Positions 63,704-64,000 of a DNA stretch of 64,000 bases are shown here, piece by piece. Origin of the DNA: Agrococcus carbonis (GTDB lineage Bacteria > Actinomycetota > Actinomycetes > Actinomycetales > Microbacteriaceae). The translations under genes were made by a program, and so were the position numbers. The stretch covers positions 2,542,001-2,606,000 of the forward strand of contig NZ_LT629734.1 in the NCBI RefSeq assembly GCF_900104705.1. The letters run 5' to 3'. Below the pieces are notes generated by a model. The model did no database searches and was not told the DNA's origin. It was given only the letters and a program-made list of their open reading frames with translations. Numbering within the stretch: position 1 is the stretch's first letter; every line of letters starts with the position of its first letter.

Positions 63704-63820
63704 TCTCGATACGCGGTTCGCGCTACTCGATCACCGAGGGTGGGGGAGGCGCGGGGTGTGATCTCGATACGCGCTGCGCGCTACTCGATCACCGAGGGAA
63801 GTGCTGCTCGATCACCGAGG
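63700..63820 (-). repeat. REP-like copies in opposite orientation, right of the GIY-YIG gene
   Basis: GTGATCTCGATACGCGGTTC... at 63700-63739 and GTGATCTCGATACGCGCTGC... at 63758-63797 are reverse complements of the left-array element (each ends CTACTCGATCACCGAGG), with a half copy at 63803-63820. The first begins on the last base before the GIY-YIG TGA and contains that stop codon. The loop sequence varies between copies (GGTTCGCG, GCTGCGCG) while the stems stay paired. Confidence 0.88.
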
Positions 63821-63858
63821 CAGGCGCGGTGCGGGCGCCGGGTGCGGCTCGCCGCTCC

Positions 63859-64000
63859 CTAGCGGTCGCGCTTCGCGACCGAGTCGGCGAGCCGCTCGAG
63901 CTCGAGCACGGCCGAGCGCGACAGGTCGCCGTCGTGGAGGGACTCGAGCGCCTCGCCGACCGCGCGGTCGATGAGCGCCTCGAGGCGCTGCGGTGCCTCG
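63859..64000 (-). CDS. C-terminal end of a probable polyprenyl synthetase (5' part outside window)
   Basis: The last 47 codons of a minus-strand gene, with TAG at 63859-63861. The visible sequence, EAPQRLEALIDRAVGEALES followed by a helix and LADSVAKRDR at the end, matches the C-terminal helices of geranylgeranyl/polyprenyl diphosphate synthases (which commonly finish with a V-x-RDR-like tail). Context agrees, since a polyprenyl synthetase gene is a usual neighbour of the PknL/Rv2175c pair. None of the aspartate-rich catalytic motifs lies inside the window, so the call is tentative. Confidence 0.55.
   Translation of the reverse strand, partial: EAPQRLEALIDRAVGEALESLHDGDLSRSAVLELERLADSVAKRDR

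Overview
This window is about 64 kb of very GC-rich chromosome. Near-universal G/C third positions, many GTG starts, ATGA/GTGA gene couplings and an actinobacterial gene complement point to a member of the order Micrococcales, probably family Microbacteriaceae. The complement includes a GarA/OdhI-type FHA protein with two MerR regulators, a DtxR-type iron box, a PknL/Rv2175c-like pair beside class II DAHP synthase, and an FBP treble-clef protein. The genus is not determined. No plasmid or phage backbone is visible.

Layout. 1-11964 is a co-directional housekeeping block: recN (3' end), pyrG, NUDIX hydrolase, xerD, then an inserted RelA/SpoT-domain gene of atypical composition with about 0.6 kb of gene-free DNA, then parA-scpA-scpB-rluB-tyrA-cmk-der. 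11974-12801 is a compound array of REP-like palindromes. 12808-15767 (minus) holds pyridoxal kinase, DUF2017, clpS and an MFS exporter. An iron box precedes a siderophore-interacting protein, and two perfect palindromes precede a long gapB-type dehydrogenase. 18272-25059 (minus) is a five-gene signalling operon: two DctP-like lipoproteins, two histidine kinases with complementary defects, and a LuxR-type response regulator. 25233-29692 carries an FBP protein, an amidohydrolase, a thiolase and a serine carboxypeptidase. After a 42-bp repeat array and tRNA-Pro come a TOPRIM protein, a divergent metQ/metNI transporter, a PEP-mutase-family protein, a sugar dehydrogenase lipoprotein and a MASE1 histidine kinase. 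37296-49342 is mixed metabolism. It includes a transsulfuration-type enzyme with Glu in place of the PLP lysine, a flavin oxidoreductase lacking one Fe-S cysteine, arsenate reductase, thiolase, a decayed CHRD gene, glycerate kinase, TAG glycosylase and AzlCD. 49478-64000 is core again: garA-ftsR-merR, ParA-like ATPase, pyruvate carboxylase, deformylase, acyl-CoA synthetase, acyltransferase, DAHP synthase, PASTA kinase and its HTH partner. The window ends with a GIY-YIG nuclease gene sandwiched between oppositely oriented REP-like arrays and the 3' end of a probable polyprenyl synthetase.

The two best candidates for something undescribed are the 18272-25059 signalling operon and the GIY-YIG/REP unit at 62973-63820. 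In the first, one kinase keeps the phospho-acceptor His but has lost its ATP site, and the other keeps the ATP site but has lost the His. In the second, a small nuclease may be the mobiliser of palindromes that recur at three places here. Window-wide patterns include a recurrent promoter layout (a -10-like hexamer ending 6-8 bases before the start codon, implying leaderless mRNAs) and an over-used word GGATGCG/CGCATCC on both strands.
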